From NCBI GenBank assembly GCA_012511425.1, contig JAAZGC010000019.1, forward strand, positions 1-12,228: 12,228 nucleotides of DNA. The letters run 5' to 3'. Made by a program: the position numbers and the translations under genes. The notes below the pieces were generated by a model. That model was not told the DNA's origin. It did no database searches and saw only the letters and a list, made by a program, of their open reading frames with translations. The stretch is from Clostridiales bacterium. Its GTDB lineage: Bacteria > Bacillota > Clostridia > Oscillospirales > CAG-272. This document shows positions 1 to 7,497 of this stretch, piece by piece. Positions within the stretch are counted from its first letter, which is position 1; every line of letters starts with the position of its first letter.

Positions 1-209
1 TCAAAGCCTCCGCCGCCGTGGACATGAAGGTCGATAAATCCCGGCAGCAGATAATTTTCCCCGCGCCCGTCGATTATCTCGGCGTCTTCAATCTCCGAGT
101 CGTCACCGACGGAGAGAATTTTTCCGTCCGACACGGCGACGGTACAGCCGCGATGAACAGAGCCGCCCCGGACGACGTCGAAGTTCCTGAAAAGGGTAAT
201 CTTTTTCAT
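1..209 (-). CDS. nagA: N-acetylglucosamine-6-phosphate deacetylase, N-terminal part (cut by window edge)
   Basis: The first 69 residues of a cytoplasmic amidohydrolase are present; the rest lies beyond the left edge. The short beta-rich N-terminal segment (VAVSDGKILSVG, about residues 24-35) is typical of amidohydrolases. It leads into LPGFIDLHVHGGGG (residues 55-68), whose HxH (H62, H64) is the usual first metal-binding motif. The run of glycines after HxH favours NagA over dihydroorotase or adenine deaminase. NagA removes acetate from GlcNAc-6-P to give GlcN-6-P, which is used for wall recycling or catabolism. The start is ATG with a GGAGG site 6 nt upstream (216-220). The gene follows the HAD gene by 48 nt, across a strong hairpin, and probably belongs to the murA transcription unit. 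The family call rests on the N-terminus only. Confidence 0.8.
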   Translation of the reverse strand, partial: MKKITLFRNFDVVRGGSVHRGCTVAVSDGKILSVGDDSEIEDAEIIDGRGENYLLPGFIDLHVHGGGGF

Positions 210-230
210 TGTTTTCCTCCGTATATGACA

Positions 231-254
231 ATCGCCGGAGCGGACTCCGGCGAT
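231..254 (-). repeat. Perfect 10-bp inverted repeat (hairpin) between HAD gene and nagA
   Basis: ATCGCCGGAG and its exact reverse complement are separated by a 4-nt loop. In the minus-strand transcript the GC-rich hairpin lies 3 nt after the HAD stop codon and 10 nt before the nagA Shine-Dalgarno. The minus-strand 3' flank (TGTCATATAC) has no real U-tract, so it is a poor intrinsic terminator for the operon. It may instead stabilise the upstream mRNA, partly attenuate nagA, or mark a processing site. On the plus strand it is followed by a T-rich stretch and could stop antisense transcription. The hairpin is certain from the sequence; its role is not. Confidence 0.6.
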
Positions 255-257
255 ATT

Positions 258-902
258 TTATAACTTTTCTATAATTTCAGGCGCGAGAGAGAGGTCGTCG
301 ACTGCAAAATCAGCTCCCGCTTGATACAGCTTGCCGGCGGGGAAAGAAGTGGTCACGGCGATGCAGACGCATCCGGCAGCCTTCGCCGCCATAACTCCGG
401 AAACCGCGTCTTCAAAAACGACGGCCGATTTGCTGCCAAAACCCGCCTTTTCGGCAGCCAGCAAGAAGATGTCCGGCGCCGGTTTCTTGTTTTTAACATC
501 CGAGCCGGTAATGAGGGCGGAAAACACCGACGGGTCGGCGCCGATGCAGCGGAGGTTGCATTCAACCTTAACCCTGTCGGACGCGGAGGCGACGGCGAGC
601 TTGTATTTTTTCGAAAAAAGGTCGATCAGCGGCTTTGACCACGGGTAGACTTTCACCCATTCGTCCGCTTTTTCAAGATATATCTCGTATGCGCGCGCTT
701 TCATCCGGAGGTCGTATTCCCGGCCGTATTTCCGTGCAACGCCGCCGATAAAAAGGTCGTCGCCCATGCCGGTATACTGCTTGAAGTCGCCGTATTCGGC
801 TTCAACGCCCCATTCGGCAAGCGCAGCCATAGAAGCGCGGGTGATAGCCGGTTCCGAGTCGACCAGCACTCCGTCCATGTCGAAGATAATGCCGTCAATC
901 AT
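258..902 (-). CDS. HAD-superfamily hydrolase, beta-phosphoglucomutase/phosphatase-like
   Basis: This 214-residue cytoplasmic HAD enzyme has all four motifs. Motif I is FDMDGVLVDSE, with nucleophile D8 and acid/base D10. Motif II is AVASAS, with S106. Motif III is KNKKPAPD, with lysine at about 140. Motif IV is VFEDAVSGV, with E164 and D165. Residues of about 15-90 form a small helical cap, as in the PgmB/Gph subgroup (type IA). Members act on small sugar phosphates, and the exact substrate cannot be read from the sequence. The chosen ATG is one base after the murA stop, has GAGG 6 nt upstream (909-912) and begins directly at the motif I strand. An in-frame ATG at 992 would add 30 residues of non-homologous sequence inside murA and is rejected. 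The gene is translationally linked to murA and followed by nagA, so an amino-sugar phosphate substrate is conceivable. Confidence 0.88.
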   Translation of the reverse strand: MIDGIIFDMDGVLVDSEPAITRASMAALAEWGVEAEYGDFKQYTGMGDDLFIGGVARKYGREYDLRMKARAYEIYLEKADEWVKVYPWSKPLIDLFSKKYKLAVASASDRVKVECNLRCIGADPSVFSALITGSDVKNKKPAPDIFLLAAEKAGFGSKSAVVFEDAVSGVMAAKAAGCVCIAVTTSFPAGKLYQAGADFAVDDLSLAPEIIEKL

Positions 903-903
903 G

Positions 904-2190
904 TCAGGCCTCGTCGAGCATCGCGGTGTCGTTGTAAACCACCAGTCGGATATCCGCTCCGACGGCGCGCAGCTTGCCGACAAGGTCTTCATAGCCGCGT
1001 TCGATATGATCGATTTCGGAAATTTCGGTTATCCCGCGGACGGCAAGCGCGGCGATTACCATGGCGGCTCCGGCGCGAAGGTCGACCGCCCTGACTTTGG
1101 CTCCCGAAAGCGGAGCGCCGCCGTCAAAAATTGCGGTATGTCCGACGACGCGGACGGATGCGCCCATCTTCTGCAGCTCGTTTGTATACTTAAACCGGTT
1201 TTCGATAACCGTTTCGTTGAGGTAGCTGGTTCCTTCCGCAAGGCACATAAGCGCGCCCATCTGCGGCTGCATATCGGTCGGGAAGCCGGGATAGGGCAGG
1301 GTCTTCAAATTGACCCGCTCAAGCGGACCCGATCTCGTTACATAAACCGAATCGTCGTATTCCTCGATAAGCACGCCCATCTCTTCAAGCTTTGCCGAAA
1401 TCGACTCAAGGTGCTTGGGGATGACGTTTGATATGACCAACGCGCCGGATGTTGCGGCGGCGGCGCACATATAAGTGCCGGCTTCAATCATGTCCGGGAT
1501 AATCGCATAGGTGCAGCCGTGAAGCTTCTCAACGCCTCTTACCTTGATTGTGTCGGTACCGGCGCCGGTAATCCGCGCTCCGCAGGTGTTCAGAAAGTTG
1601 GCGGTATCGACGATGTGCGGTTCGTGGGCGGCGTTTTCGATTACGGTCGTGCCCTTTGCCATTACAGAGGCGAGCATGGCATTGACTGTCCCGCCGACGG
1701 TCACAAGGTCGAAATATACGCTGGTGCCGTGAAGTCCCCGAGGCGCAGCCGCCGTTACGCAGCCCTTGTCTACCGTGACTTCCGCTCCGAGCGCTTCGAA
1801 TGCTTTGATATGCTGGTCAATGGATCTGACTCCGAAATCACAGCCGCCGGGATATCCGACTTTTGTCTTGCTCCAGCGTCCCAGCTCGGCACCCAGAAGA
1901 TAGGTCGAGCCGCGCATTTTCGATACCAGCTCGACTGGGGAGGAGCCGCAGACTGCCGGCCTCGAATCTATCTCGACCCGGTCGCGGGTAAGCATCCGAA
2001 CCCTGCAGCCCATTTTTTCAAGTATTGAGAGGGTTAGTGATACATCGCTTATGGACGGCAGATTTTCGATCACACAGACATCGTCCGTCAAAAGCGATGC
2101 CACCAGGATCGGCAGAGCGGCATTTTTCATTCCGCTTATCTGGACTTTCCCGCGAAGCGGGGTACCGCCGTTGATGATAAGCTTTTCCAT
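904..2190 (-). CDS. murA: UDP-N-acetylglucosamine 1-carboxyvinyltransferase (MurA)
   Basis: MurA transfers enolpyruvate from PEP to UDP-GlcNAc, the first committed step of peptidoglycan synthesis, in the cytoplasm. At 428 residues it matches the usual family length. Key residues are in place: K22-N23 in SGMKNAALP; the PEP-binding, fosfomycin-reactive cysteine C117 in PGGCDFG; D306 in GFPTDMQ; R372 in DLRAGAAMV; and R398 in HIERGYE. Because Cys rather than Asp is at 117, the enzyme should be fosfomycin-sensitive by the known mechanism. Many Firmicutes have two paralogues (murAA/murAB types), and which one this is cannot be decided here. The start is ATG with AAAGGA 10 nt upstream (2201-2206). 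The gene has its own promoter and an approximately 107-nt 5' leader, and it overlaps nothing upstream. The HAD gene starts 1 nt after the stop. Confidence 0.97.
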   Translation of the reverse strand: MEKLIINGGTPLRGKVQISGMKNAALPILVASLLTDDVCVIENLPSISDVSLTLSILEKMGCRVRMLTRDRVEIDSRPAVCGSSPVELVSKMRGSTYLLGAELGRWSKTKVGYPGGCDFGVRSIDQHIKAFEALGAEVTVDKGCVTAAAPRGLHGTSVYFDLVTVGGTVNAMLASVMAKGTTVIENAAHEPHIVDTANFLNTCGARITGAGTDTIKVRGVEKLHGCTYAIIPDMIEAGTYMCAAAATSGALVISNVIPKHLESISAKLEEMGVLIEEYDDSVYVTRSGPLERVNLKTLPYPGFPTDMQPQMGALMCLAEGTSYLNETVIENRFKYTNELQKMGASVRVVGHTAIFDGGAPLSGAKVRAVDLRAGAAMVIAALAVRGITEISEIDHIERGYEDLVGKLRAVGADIRLVVYNDTAMLDEA

Positions 2191-2282
2191 CAGTATTCAG
2201 TCCTTTATTTATATGCTGTCCGTCCGGCATTTCGTCTCGGCGGAACAGACGGGTTTGATAAAAAAATCAATGACAACAAAGC

Positions 2283-2297
2283 GCCCGTATTTCGGGC
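2283..2297 (-). repeat. Hairpin at predicted 5' end of murA mRNA
   Basis: GCCCG-AAATA-CGGGC forms a perfect 5-bp GC-rich stem with a 5-nt loop. The predicted start site of the murA promoter is about 2298, so the hairpin would lie at the extreme 5' end of the transcript. Such 5'-terminal stems can slow 5'-end-dependent mRNA decay. No U-tract follows directly, so it is not a terminator. Its role is inference. Confidence 0.4.
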
Positions 2298-2304
2298 AAA
2301 CTAT

Positions 2305-2333
2305 ATTATACCATACAATAAATGAAAAGTAAA
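2305..2333 (-). promoter_or_regulatory. Sigma-A-type promoter of murA
   Basis: Reading the minus strand, the -35 TTTACT (2328-2333) and a perfect -10 TATAAT (2305-2310) are separated by 17 bp. Transcription should begin near 2298, giving a leader of about 107 nt before the murA ATG. The -35 matches 4 of 6 consensus bases, and AT-rich sequence lies upstream. This separates murA, the HAD gene and nagA from the wal operon. Confidence 0.7.
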
Positions 2334-2354
2334 GAGAAAATTAAACAAACCTTT

Positions 2355-2384
2355 CGTTTTTGGGCATAAAAACCCGAAAAAACG
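2355..2384 (-). terminator. Possible weak terminator after walI
   Basis: The minus strand forms a stem of CG, five T:A pairs and GGG:CCC, with a 2-nt bulge and an 8-nt loop, starting 12 nt after the walI stop codon. The 3' flank (AAAGGTTTGTTTAATTTTC) is only moderately T-rich, so termination could be inefficient. It sits between the end of the wal operon and the murA promoter, where a terminator is expected. Confidence 0.35.
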
Positions 2385-2395
2385 GCATTTTTTGT

Positions 2396-3376
2396 TTATC
2401 CGCCGACAAGACTGCCGTTGACCGCATTGCGGATCCTTTTGCTGCCGTCGGAATAGCTGATATTCCAGGATGGGATGAGATAAAAGTCGCTGAGATCGGC
2501 GTTCCAGTTCACGCAGTATACAGGCTCGATCCCGGTCACAAGCATCTCCGGGGCTTTGTCCCGATCGGCTCCGGACTGAGACAAAATGTAATCGCGTTCC
2601 CGGAAGAGGATGTTGATCTCATCGAGCAGCGCAGATGTGTAGTATTCGGGATTGCTCAGCCAGATTACCGAAGCGTCGGTATACAGCACAAGTTCGGCTC
2701 TTACGGCGAATACCCCGCCGCTGCCTTCGATAACGCAGCCTTCGGCATACTGGGTGAAATGAGCGATATAAAGCCGCTCCGAGCTTAAGTATATTGCGGA
2801 GTCTACGTCGATATCGGCGGTTTTCGTGGGAATTGACGCGCCGGTTTCAGCCCCGGACACCGAACCGGACAGAAACTGCTCCAGCTTTTTCCCGAGGTCC
2901 TTCCGCCTCAGCCATGAGCAGCGCTTTATTCCGTCGGGCAGTTTTCCCGAAAATGACAGAAGCTCGTCGTATTCGCCTGCGTATGTGCAGCCGTCGGCGG
3001 TGAATTTCAGCAGAAAGGGTGAAGAATCGGCAAAGCGGACAACGCCGATGCCGTCAAGCGCCAGCTCGAGCCCTTCTCCAGTAAGGTGCATCCCGGCTCC
3101 ATCCGCCGCTTCCGCGCCGAATATGCGCTCAAGCAGCCGCGCGCGCCTGCCGGAGCCGTAATCCGACTGCCAGACGCGGTAATAAGGCTTTTTGCCGGAC
3201 AAGACATCCTCATCTACACGGATTCCGTCCTTTTCGAGCAGCTTCAGCGCGGCTTTCATTTCTGCACCGCCGATGGTGCTGCCTACCTTATATTGAGAGA
3301 TCAGCACGACAAGCAGGTAGATATTTACGGCGGCAAGCAGCAGGATTAAAACGGTCTTTATCTTTCTCCAGTTCAA
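2396..3376 (-). CDS. walI: WalI (YycI)-like regulatory membrane protein of the WalRK system
   Basis: This 326-residue protein has a short cytoplasmic N-terminus (MNWRKIK), one membrane segment (about residues 8-28) and a long extracytoplasmic domain. That is the layout of YycI/WalI, which with YycH/WalH contacts WalK in the membrane and tunes its activity in Bacillus and Staphylococcus. The N-terminal pattern of W, K-T and a hydrophobic N-I-Y-L run resembles the family. The C-terminus (residues of about 285-315: ...EPVYCVNWN...LIPSWNISYSDG) looks like the usual closing beta strand. The start is TTG, overlapping the walH stop in TTGA, with an excellent GGAGG site 7 nt upstream (3384-3388). The only nearby ATG meets a stop two codons later. 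Primary sequence is poorly conserved in this family, so the call rests on N-terminus, topology and position after walK and walH. Confidence 0.82.
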   Translation of the reverse strand: MNWRKIKTVLILLLAAVNIYLLVVLISQYKVGSTIGGAEMKAALKLLEKDGIRVDEDVLSGKKPYYRVWQSDYGSGRRARLLERIFGAEAADGAGMHLTGEGLELALDGIGVVRFADSSPFLLKFTADGCTYAGEYDELLSFSGKLPDGIKRCSWLRRKDLGKKLEQFLSGSVSGAETGASIPTKTADIDVDSAIYLSSERLYIAHFTQYAEGCVIEGSGGVFAVRAELVLYTDASVIWLSNPEYYTSALLDEINILFRERDYILSQSGADRDKAPEMLVTGIEPVYCVNWNADLSDFYLIPSWNISYSDGSKRIRNAVNGSLVGG

Positions 3377-4887
3377 TTTCCCGCCTCCGTTAATTCATCT
3401 TTTCCCGAGGAAAGCGCCCACGATGCCGGAACCAAAACTCCTTCTTCCTCTCCGACTGCGTAAATAAGCCGGACGAAAGCGCCGGAGCCGCCCGAATCAT
3501 CCAAAGCCGAATCTTCGACTCCCAAAAAAGCCACCGGCATGGTAAAGGTCTTCTGCCTTGTAAGCAGATTCGAGACGATCAGGCAGTCGAGGCGTATTTT
3601 CTTTATCCTGTCGCCGGAAAAGGTGAATTCAACCGCCCTTTCGCTGTCGAGGCTTATGTTGTCAAAACAGAACCGATAACGGATGACGACGCTGTCATCT
3701 TCGGTATAAACTGCGTCGAGAACCGGGGAGGCGTCTCCTCCGGTCAGCCGGCTGTCGAGCGCCGTAAGCATCGCAATAAAGTTCTCCGAGCAGTTGAACA
3801 GCTCGTAAATATTATAGTCCGCCGCGCTGTAGCCGTAGGGCAGATAATCGGAGATGCGTATCCCGCCCGATTCTCCCGTGGCGCTGAACTGTATCTTATC
3901 GGTGCCGAAACGGAGAGTTCCCCAGGTCTCGATGTAGATATCCGAACGGGTCTCGGGGTCGTTGTAGCGGTTGAAGCGGTTGGGGTTATATCCGAAAAGG
4001 CTTAGCAGCTCGTCTGTATGGACGGCGGTAACGGGTGCGGCCGAAGTCGAGACGGATATGCACTTGACCGGCATCTCGGCCGTGATTATCGGACAGCAGG
4101 GGTCAAGCTCAAGCCCGAGCGGATTGTCCTCATGCGCAAACTTGAAGCCGACAAACTCGGCATTTGCGCCGTAAGTCGAAAGCATATCAAAGTCAAGCGC
4201 CGGTTCCGGGCAGTCGTAGCGTATGATCCTGCCGCTGCCGCTTCGGGCGACGCCTCTGACGCTGCATCTGCCGTCCTGCGATTCAGAGGCGGGAAGGATA
4301 AACATATCGCTCAGATAATATATCTCTCCCCGGGCTTTGTTCGACGGATCTGTGTAAAGAGAGCCGTCGATAAACATCCGCAGCACCGGCGCTGGCAGCG
4401 GAGAGCGGAATTTCAGATAGACGAATTTCTCCGCGTCAAGGCAGGAAAGCCAAAGCTCCTCTCCCGCGGCGCCTTCAACTTCTGAAACTGCGGCGGACGC
4501 GCCGAAAAGAGAGGTCAGCGCGTCGGAGATAACCGTCAAAGCGCCGCTCATCAGGCTTTTCGGGCCGAACAGCGCCTTTTGGGTGCTGCCGTCGCCATAT
4601 GCAAAGAATTCGGGGGAAACTCTTTCCGCACTGTATGACTGGATTGTCTGCCGGTCGCTTTCTTTCAGGGTAAGCAGTCGGTCTACATCGACATCGACCG
4701 GCTTGTTCACCGTCATCCGCTGGGTTCTCAGAATAAGCAGCACCGACATTGCGGCAAGCGAGAGAAGCAGCAGCGCAAGCAGCGCGTTTTTCGTCGTTTC
4801 GATCGCCCGCGCCCGGCGAGAGAAAAACCCTCGGAAAGCCTCCCTCACCGAGTGCGCAAAGCGCATTATAAAACTCTTTTTCTGCAT
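3373..4887 (-). CDS. walH: WalH (YycH)-like regulatory membrane protein of the WalRK system
   Basis: This 504-residue protein has about 32 basic cytoplasmic residues, one membrane helix (about 33-54, NALLALLLLSLAAMSVLLIL) and an extracytoplasmic region of about 450 residues rich in beta strand. It follows walK by 7 nt and overlaps walI by 3 nt, the standard R-K-H-I gene order. YycH proteins act with YycI on WalK, repressing it in B. subtilis and activating it in S. aureus. The C-terminus (FVRLIYAVGEEEGVLVPAS) ends in the hydrophobic VPAxW-type strand shared with WalI. The ATG at 4887 is chosen because it lies just after walK. Its Shine-Dalgarno is weak (GTGAAG), consistent with coupled translation. 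An in-frame ATG at 4941 inside walK and one at 4866 are alternatives. Similarity to the family is modest, and synteny carries much of the weight. Confidence 0.82.
   Translation of the reverse strand: MQKKSFIMRFAHSVREAFRGFFSRRARAIETTKNALLALLLLSLAAMSVLLILRTQRMTVNKPVDVDVDRLLTLKESDRQTIQSYSAERVSPEFFAYGDGSTQKALFGPKSLMSGALTVISDALTSLFGASAAVSEVEGAAGEELWLSCLDAEKFVYLKFRSPLPAPVLRMFIDGSLYTDPSNKARGEIYYLSDMFILPASESQDGRCSVRGVARSGSGRIIRYDCPEPALDFDMLSTYGANAEFVGFKFAHEDNPLGLELDPCCPIITAEMPVKCISVSTSAAPVTAVHTDELLSLFGYNPNRFNRYNDPETRSDIYIETWGTLRFGTDKIQFSATGESGGIRISDYLPYGYSAADYNIYELFNCSENFIAMLTALDSRLTGGDASPVLDAVYTEDDSVVIRYRFCFDNISLDSERAVEFTFSGDRIKKIRLDCLIVSNLLTRQKTFTMPVAFLGVEDSALDDSGGSGAFVRLIYAVGEEEGVLVPASWALSSGKDELTEAGN
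3384..3388 (-). promoter_or_regulatory. Ribosome binding site fixing the TTG start of walI
   Basis: GGAGG lies 7 nt upstream of the TTG at 3374-3376. It decides the start because the preceding ATG (ATG AAT TAA) is immediately closed. The TTG shares bases with the walH TGA (TTGA), so translation can also be coupled. Confidence 0.8.
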
Positions 4888-4894
4888 GATATCT

Positions 4895-6739
4895 TCACGA
4901 GCCGGATTCGTTGGTAAGCGCGGTTCTGATCGGCAGGACAATTATCGTCTCGGTGCCGTGGCCGACCTTGCTCCTTATCGTGATCTCGCCGCCGTGTGCG
5001 ACGACGATCTCTTTTGCGATGGCAAGCCCGAGCCCGGTTCCGCCCGCGTCGGCGGTACGCGACTTTTCCACGCGATAAAACCGCTCAAACAGATGCGGGA
5101 TATCCTCCGGCGGTATCCCGACGCCGTTGTCGCGGACATGGATAAATACCCTCGTTTCGTCGGCTCGGCTCCAGACACGGATTTCGCCGCCCTCGGGGGT
5201 GTATTTTATCGAGTTTGAAATGATATTTATGATGACCTGCTCGATCCTCTCCTCGTCGCCGAGCACCGGCGGAATTTTGTCGCTGCGGGCAAATATGATG
5301 CGCTGGCTGCGCTTTCCGGCGTCCGCCGCCAGGATTGCGCAGATGTGCCGGAGGGATGCGATCATGTCGAATTCGGTTATCTGCCATTTGGTATGGCGGT
5401 TATCCAGCCTCGAAAGGGTCAGAAGGTCGCCGACGATCCGCATCATACGTTCGCTTTCGTCGTTGATGTTCGAGACGAAGGTGTTCTGCATCGAAGGATC
5501 CATGTCCGGATACAGGGACAGCGTTTCCGCCGCTCCCTTTATGACGGTAAGCGGGGTGCGGAGCTCGTGGCTTACGTTTGCTACGAACTCCCGCTGTGCC
5601 TTATCAAGCTCGTAGCGGCTGGTGACGTCGTGAATAACCAGAATAATACCGTTTTTCGCGGTATCGCTTTCGTAATATCTGAATGCCGAGGCGGTGATGT
5701 CGAGAGCCCGGTCGCCGTATACTATCTCGTGCAGGGTAAAGCTGCTTTTCTCCGAATGTTCTCCGTCATCCGAAACCGACTTTTCCGCCGGCAGCGAATC
5801 TATCTTTCCCTCGGCATATCCTATGCCGAGCAGCGAAAGGGTGTCGCTGAGATTTAACACAATATTCGTTCCGTCGGATATTCCGAGCAGCTTTCGGGCG
5901 CTGTCGTTTATCTGGATCACATTTCCGGTGTCGGAAAAGGCGATGACGGCGTCTTTCAGATTAGCCATCACCGTTTCCAGCTTCATTCGTTCGCGGTTAG
6001 CTTCATCGAAGGTGCTTTTGAGGGTAAGCCGCATGTCGTTGAAGGTCGAAGTCAGAACGCCGATCTCGTCGGCTCCGGAGACGGTTATCTCATGCGTGAA
6101 TTCCCCCGCCATAACCGCCTGAGCGCCGACGGTCAGCCCTCTGATCGGCTTTGTCAGCGCCTTCGCGAGCAGGAAGCTCAGAGCGACGGCCAATGCAAGC
6201 CCGATGAATATCGATTTGAGGATCAGCGAAAAGATTTCCCAGGAAAGCAGGCGCATCTCCTCCTGCGTGTCTATGATGTAGATTACGCAGGAGCGCTCTC
6301 CGTTTGTAAGATAGGCTGCATAGTCGGAGTAAAAATCTCCCACCTTGCTGTCGCTTCCGTCTTTTCCTGACATCGCGCTGATCAGGTTCGGAGTAAGGAG
6401 AGGATTCTCGTTCTGATCCTCTCCCGAACCGGCAAGCGTTTTTCCCGACATATCGAGGATATAGAAGCTGCGGTATTCGTCTATGCCGAGCTGAGTGCCG
6501 TATGCCGTCAGTATCGCCTTCTGTGCTCTCGGCGGATCGGTGTCATCGAGCGCAGATATAAGCTCGCCGCGCAGACCGCTGCGGCTGTCTTCGGAAAGGC
6601 AGTCTTCCATCTGCGCCGAGAATTCGTTTACATAAAACCTATAAACCGAATCCATCAGTATCGTTCCGACCGCCGCCATGACGGTAGCCATGAAGATGGC
6701 GAACAGCAGCATTATCTTTAAATACAGACTTTTAAACAT
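4895..6739 (-). CDS. walK: WalK (VicK/YycG) sensor histidine kinase
   Basis: This 614-residue inner-membrane kinase has the full WalK architecture. TM1 is at about 8-30, with an extracytoplasmic sensor region at about 31-168. TM2 is at about 170-192 and HAMP at about 192-245 (LTKPIRGLTVGAQAVMAGEF). A cytoplasmic PAS domain spans about 252-373. HisKA carries phosphoacceptor H391 in FVANVSHELRTPLT. HATPase_c has an N box at about 503-514 (INIISNSIKYT), G1 DNGVGIP (537-543) and G2 GGTGLGLAI (567-575). All catalytic motifs are intact. WalK phosphorylates WalR to control autolysins and wall metabolism. Unlike streptococcal VicK, it keeps the two-TM sensor domain, matching the presence of walH and walI. 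It starts 21 nt after walR with no clear Shine-Dalgarno. The walR stop is in frame just upstream, so no longer form exists and reinitiation is likely. Confidence 0.95.
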   Translation of the reverse strand: MFKSLYLKIMLLFAIFMATVMAAVGTILMDSVYRFYVNEFSAQMEDCLSEDSRSGLRGELISALDDTDPPRAQKAILTAYGTQLGIDEYRSFYILDMSGKTLAGSGEDQNENPLLTPNLISAMSGKDGSDSKVGDFYSDYAAYLTNGERSCVIYIIDTQEEMRLLSWEIFSLILKSIFIGLALAVALSFLLAKALTKPIRGLTVGAQAVMAGEFTHEITVSGADEIGVLTSTFNDMRLTLKSTFDEANRERMKLETVMANLKDAVIAFSDTGNVIQINDSARKLLGISDGTNIVLNLSDTLSLLGIGYAEGKIDSLPAEKSVSDDGEHSEKSSFTLHEIVYGDRALDITASAFRYYESDTAKNGIILVIHDVTSRYELDKAQREFVANVSHELRTPLTVIKGAAETLSLYPDMDPSMQNTFVSNINDESERMMRIVGDLLTLSRLDNRHTKWQITEFDMIASLRHICAILAADAGKRSQRIIFARSDKIPPVLGDEERIEQVIINIISNSIKYTPEGGEIRVWSRADETRVFIHVRDNGVGIPPEDIPHLFERFYRVEKSRTADAGGTGLGLAIAKEIVVAHGGEITIRSKVGHGTETIIVLPIRTALTNESGS

Positions 6740-6760
6740 GGCGGTCGGATCCGAATGAAA

Positions 6761-7474
6761 TCATTTTAAGTAGTAACCCATGCTGCGCTTGGTGAAAAGA
6801 TATTCGGGGCGGGAGGAGTCGATCTCAAGCTTGGAGCGAAGCCGGGAGATCGTGACGTCGACCGTGTTCTGATCGCCGTAAAACCCTTCGTATCCCCAGA
6901 CTTCCTCAAGGAGCTGCTCGCGCGAAAAGACCTTCCCCTTGTTGCGGGCAAGATGGAGCAGCAGCTCGTATTCTTTTTTGGTCAGAATTATCTGCTCGCC
7001 GCGGTTCGTGACCTGATACCTTTCGCAGTCTATCACGAGCTCCCGGATCCGGATCACCTCCTGATCATCTCCCGGCGCGGCATCCGCATTCACAAGCTCG
7101 TTCGAGGCGCGGCGGATGTTTGATTTCACCCTCGCCAGCAGCACTTTTATCGAAAATGGCTTTGTGACGTAATCGTCGGCGCCGAGGTCGAGACCGAGAA
7201 TTTTGTCGATCTCCTCCTCGCGGGCGGTCACGATGATGATAGGAGTCGATTTCTTCACTCTTATCCGCCGGCAGACTTCGAATCCGTCCAGCTTCGGCAG
7301 CATTATATCGAGCAGTATGAGGTCGAAATCCTGTTCAAGCGCCTTTTTCAGCCCCTCTTCGCCGTCATATGCGATATCGAAGCCGTATCCGGCCTGCGAA
7401 AGGTTGAAGGCAAGCATCTGTGCGATGTTCTTCTCGTCCTCGACAATGAGTATTTTCTTCTTTTCGTTGTCCAT
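6761..7474 (-). CDS. walR: WalR (VicR/YycF) response regulator, OmpR/PhoB family
   Basis: This is a 237-residue cytoplasmic regulator. The receiver domain (about 7-120) has acidic residues E12 and D13, phosphoacceptor D56 in LILLDIMLPK, T83 and K105 (TKPF). After a linker (about 125-140), a winged-helix DNA-binding domain (about 140-237) contains LTKKEYELL, REQLLEEVWGYEGF, a recognition helix around NTVDVTISRLRSKLE and the wing SMGYYLK. The WGYEGFYGDQNTVDVTISRLR segment closely resembles WalR/YycF, and the adjacent walK, walH and walI settle the assignment. WalR binds repeats of TGTWAH spaced by 5 bp. The start is ATG at 7474, 23 nt after the preceding gene. Two partial Shine-Dalgarno sequences exist: AGAGG only 3 nt away and AGAGGAG 13 nt away. 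The start is still fixed by the family N-terminus. Confidence 0.95.
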   Translation of the reverse strand: MDNEKKKILIVEDEKNIAQMLAFNLSQAGYGFDIAYDGEEGLKKALEQDFDLILLDIMLPKLDGFEVCRRIRVKKSTPIIIVTAREEEIDKILGLDLGADDYVTKPFSIKVLLARVKSNIRRASNELVNADAAPGDDQEVIRIRELVIDCERYQVTNRGEQIILTKKEYELLLHLARNKGKVFSREQLLEEVWGYEGFYGDQNTVDVTISRLRSKLEIDSSRPEYLFTKRSMGYYLK

Positions 7475-7497
7475 ATGCCTCTGAATGCTCCTCTTTA

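Noticed and set aside
903..992. Longer N-terminus for the HAD protein from an ATG at 992
   Set aside because: The extra 30 residues precede the motif I strand, lie inside murA and do not look like HAD sequence; the ATG at 902 has GAGG at proper spacing.
766..1431. A 221-codon open frame on the plus strand, opposite murA and the HAD gene
   Set aside because: Both minus-strand genes have full sets of catalytic motifs over this stretch; the plus frame has no motif and no good ribosome site.
2255..2270. TTGAT-(A6)-ATCAA inverted repeat in the murA leader
   Set aside because: A 5-bp AT-rich stem is too weak to call a terminator or operator; it reads as low-complexity AT sequence.
4888..4941. Longer WalH from an ATG at 4941
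   Set aside because: It would overlap walK by 47 nt; the ATG at 4887 fits operon spacing and gives a normal basic N-terminus. It is not fully excluded because neither site has a strong Shine-Dalgarno.
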